A stretch of 64,000 bases of DNA from Isoetes taiwanensis. Lineage: Eukaryota > Streptophyta > Lycopodiopsida > Isoetales > Isoetaceae. Location: NCBI GenBank assembly GCA_021234155.1, contig JAJEKV010000039.1:3385745-3449744 (forward strand), read 5' to 3'. Shown one piece after another: positions 63,681 to 64,000 of the stretch (positions are counted from its first letter, which is position 1; the number at the start of each line of letters is the position of its first letter). The notes under the pieces were generated by a model. It saw nothing but the letters and a program-made list of their open reading frames with translations, was not told the origin of the DNA and searched no databases. The position numbers and the translations under genes were made by a program.

Positions 63681-64000
63681 AGAATAGAATAGAATAGAAT
63701 ATGATTTTATCGTCCACGGAGACCAACTGGCCTATGGGACCCAAGTACAAAGAGAGAGAGCAGCAGGCGTATTACTACCAGGATTAAAAAACCCCCGCCC
63801 CGAAGGGTTTTCGGGGGAAAAACCTTAGTAGCAATAAGGATGCTGACATACTGCACAGTTATATACATAATCACAAGTACAGCTGAGGTTAATGTCGGAC
63901 AGGGGGGCATAACTGAGTCCGCGTATCCATTACCTCCCAGAGGTACGATCCCAACAAGCCTACAGAGGCCGTGCTCAGTAGCTCATGCAAGGCCTGATGG
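63681..64000 (-). mobile_element. Retroelement 3' end with (ATTCT)n tail, runs off the window
   Basis: On the minus strand the sequence ends in GATAAAATCAT followed by ATTCT repeats (63681-63700). Inside is a GC hairpin (CCCCCGCCCCGAAGGGTTTTCGGGGG region, 63788-63820). A diverged relative lies at 49877-49993. Confidence 0.5.

Overview
This 64 kb window is nuclear DNA of a land plant. The evidence is: multi-exon genes with GT/AG introns, a plastid-type aspartate kinase with tandem ACT domains, an NF-YA factor, a plastid DnaJ-ferredoxin protein, a PLS-type PPR, and many plant transposon families. The chromovirus-type Ty3/gypsy pol and the high density of decayed elements fit a fern or other non-seed vascular plant, but I cannot fix the lineage from sequence alone.

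Layout. 0-6.4 kb: a GDSL esterase/lipase (+) and an aspartate kinase (-) converge. Both have clear exon structure but carry 1-nt frame breaks. 6.4-12 kb: decayed transposon DNA with a foldback, a three-copy tandem array whose units contain tRNA-like A and B boxes, and a Helitron 3' end. 12-15.9 kb: a dead receptor-like kinase, split by a complete 2.3 kb hAT element (8-bp target duplication) and by an inversion of its kinase N-lobe. 16-23 kb: repeats, a MITE candidate and a lipase pseudogene. 23-30.5 kb: a chain of gene fragments: a DEAD-box helicase interrupted by a U-box cyclophilin (CYP65/PPIL2-type) fragment between 245-bp direct repeats, one exon of an NUBPL/INDH-like P-loop protein, and a PPR pseudogene. 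30.5-40.4 kb: degenerate repeats and a Ty3/gypsy element whose reverse transcriptase is cut, exactly inside the YLDD motif, by a 2725-bp Helitron carrying captured host exons.

40.5-48.1 kb is the healthy core. An intact five-coding-exon NF-YA gene (+, 338 aa) and an intact nine-exon DnaJ/ferredoxin-like gene (-, 368 aa) converge. The latter has a duplicated upstream block containing a G-box. 48.7-57 kb holds an unusual cluster. On the + strand lie decayed segments resembling a coiled-coil/zinc-finger protein, an FCP1/HAD-type phosphatase and a Ulp1 (C48) protease. On the - strand, converging on them, lies a DDE-transposase-like gene of the 'DFxENY / DGxAxQFK' type. GT/CA-rich minisatellites occur in and beside the cluster. 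I infer one composite mobile element, and it is the best candidate for something undescribed. 57-64 kb: an unidentified ORF, two LINE fragments, a cluster of GGAATACA palindromes, a second copy of an acidic-tail element, and a further repeat at the window edge.

The intact core genes have no frame errors, while nearly all fragments elsewhere do. Most disruptions are therefore probably biological decay, though single-base homopolymer indels in the aspartate kinase and GDSL genes could be assembly errors.
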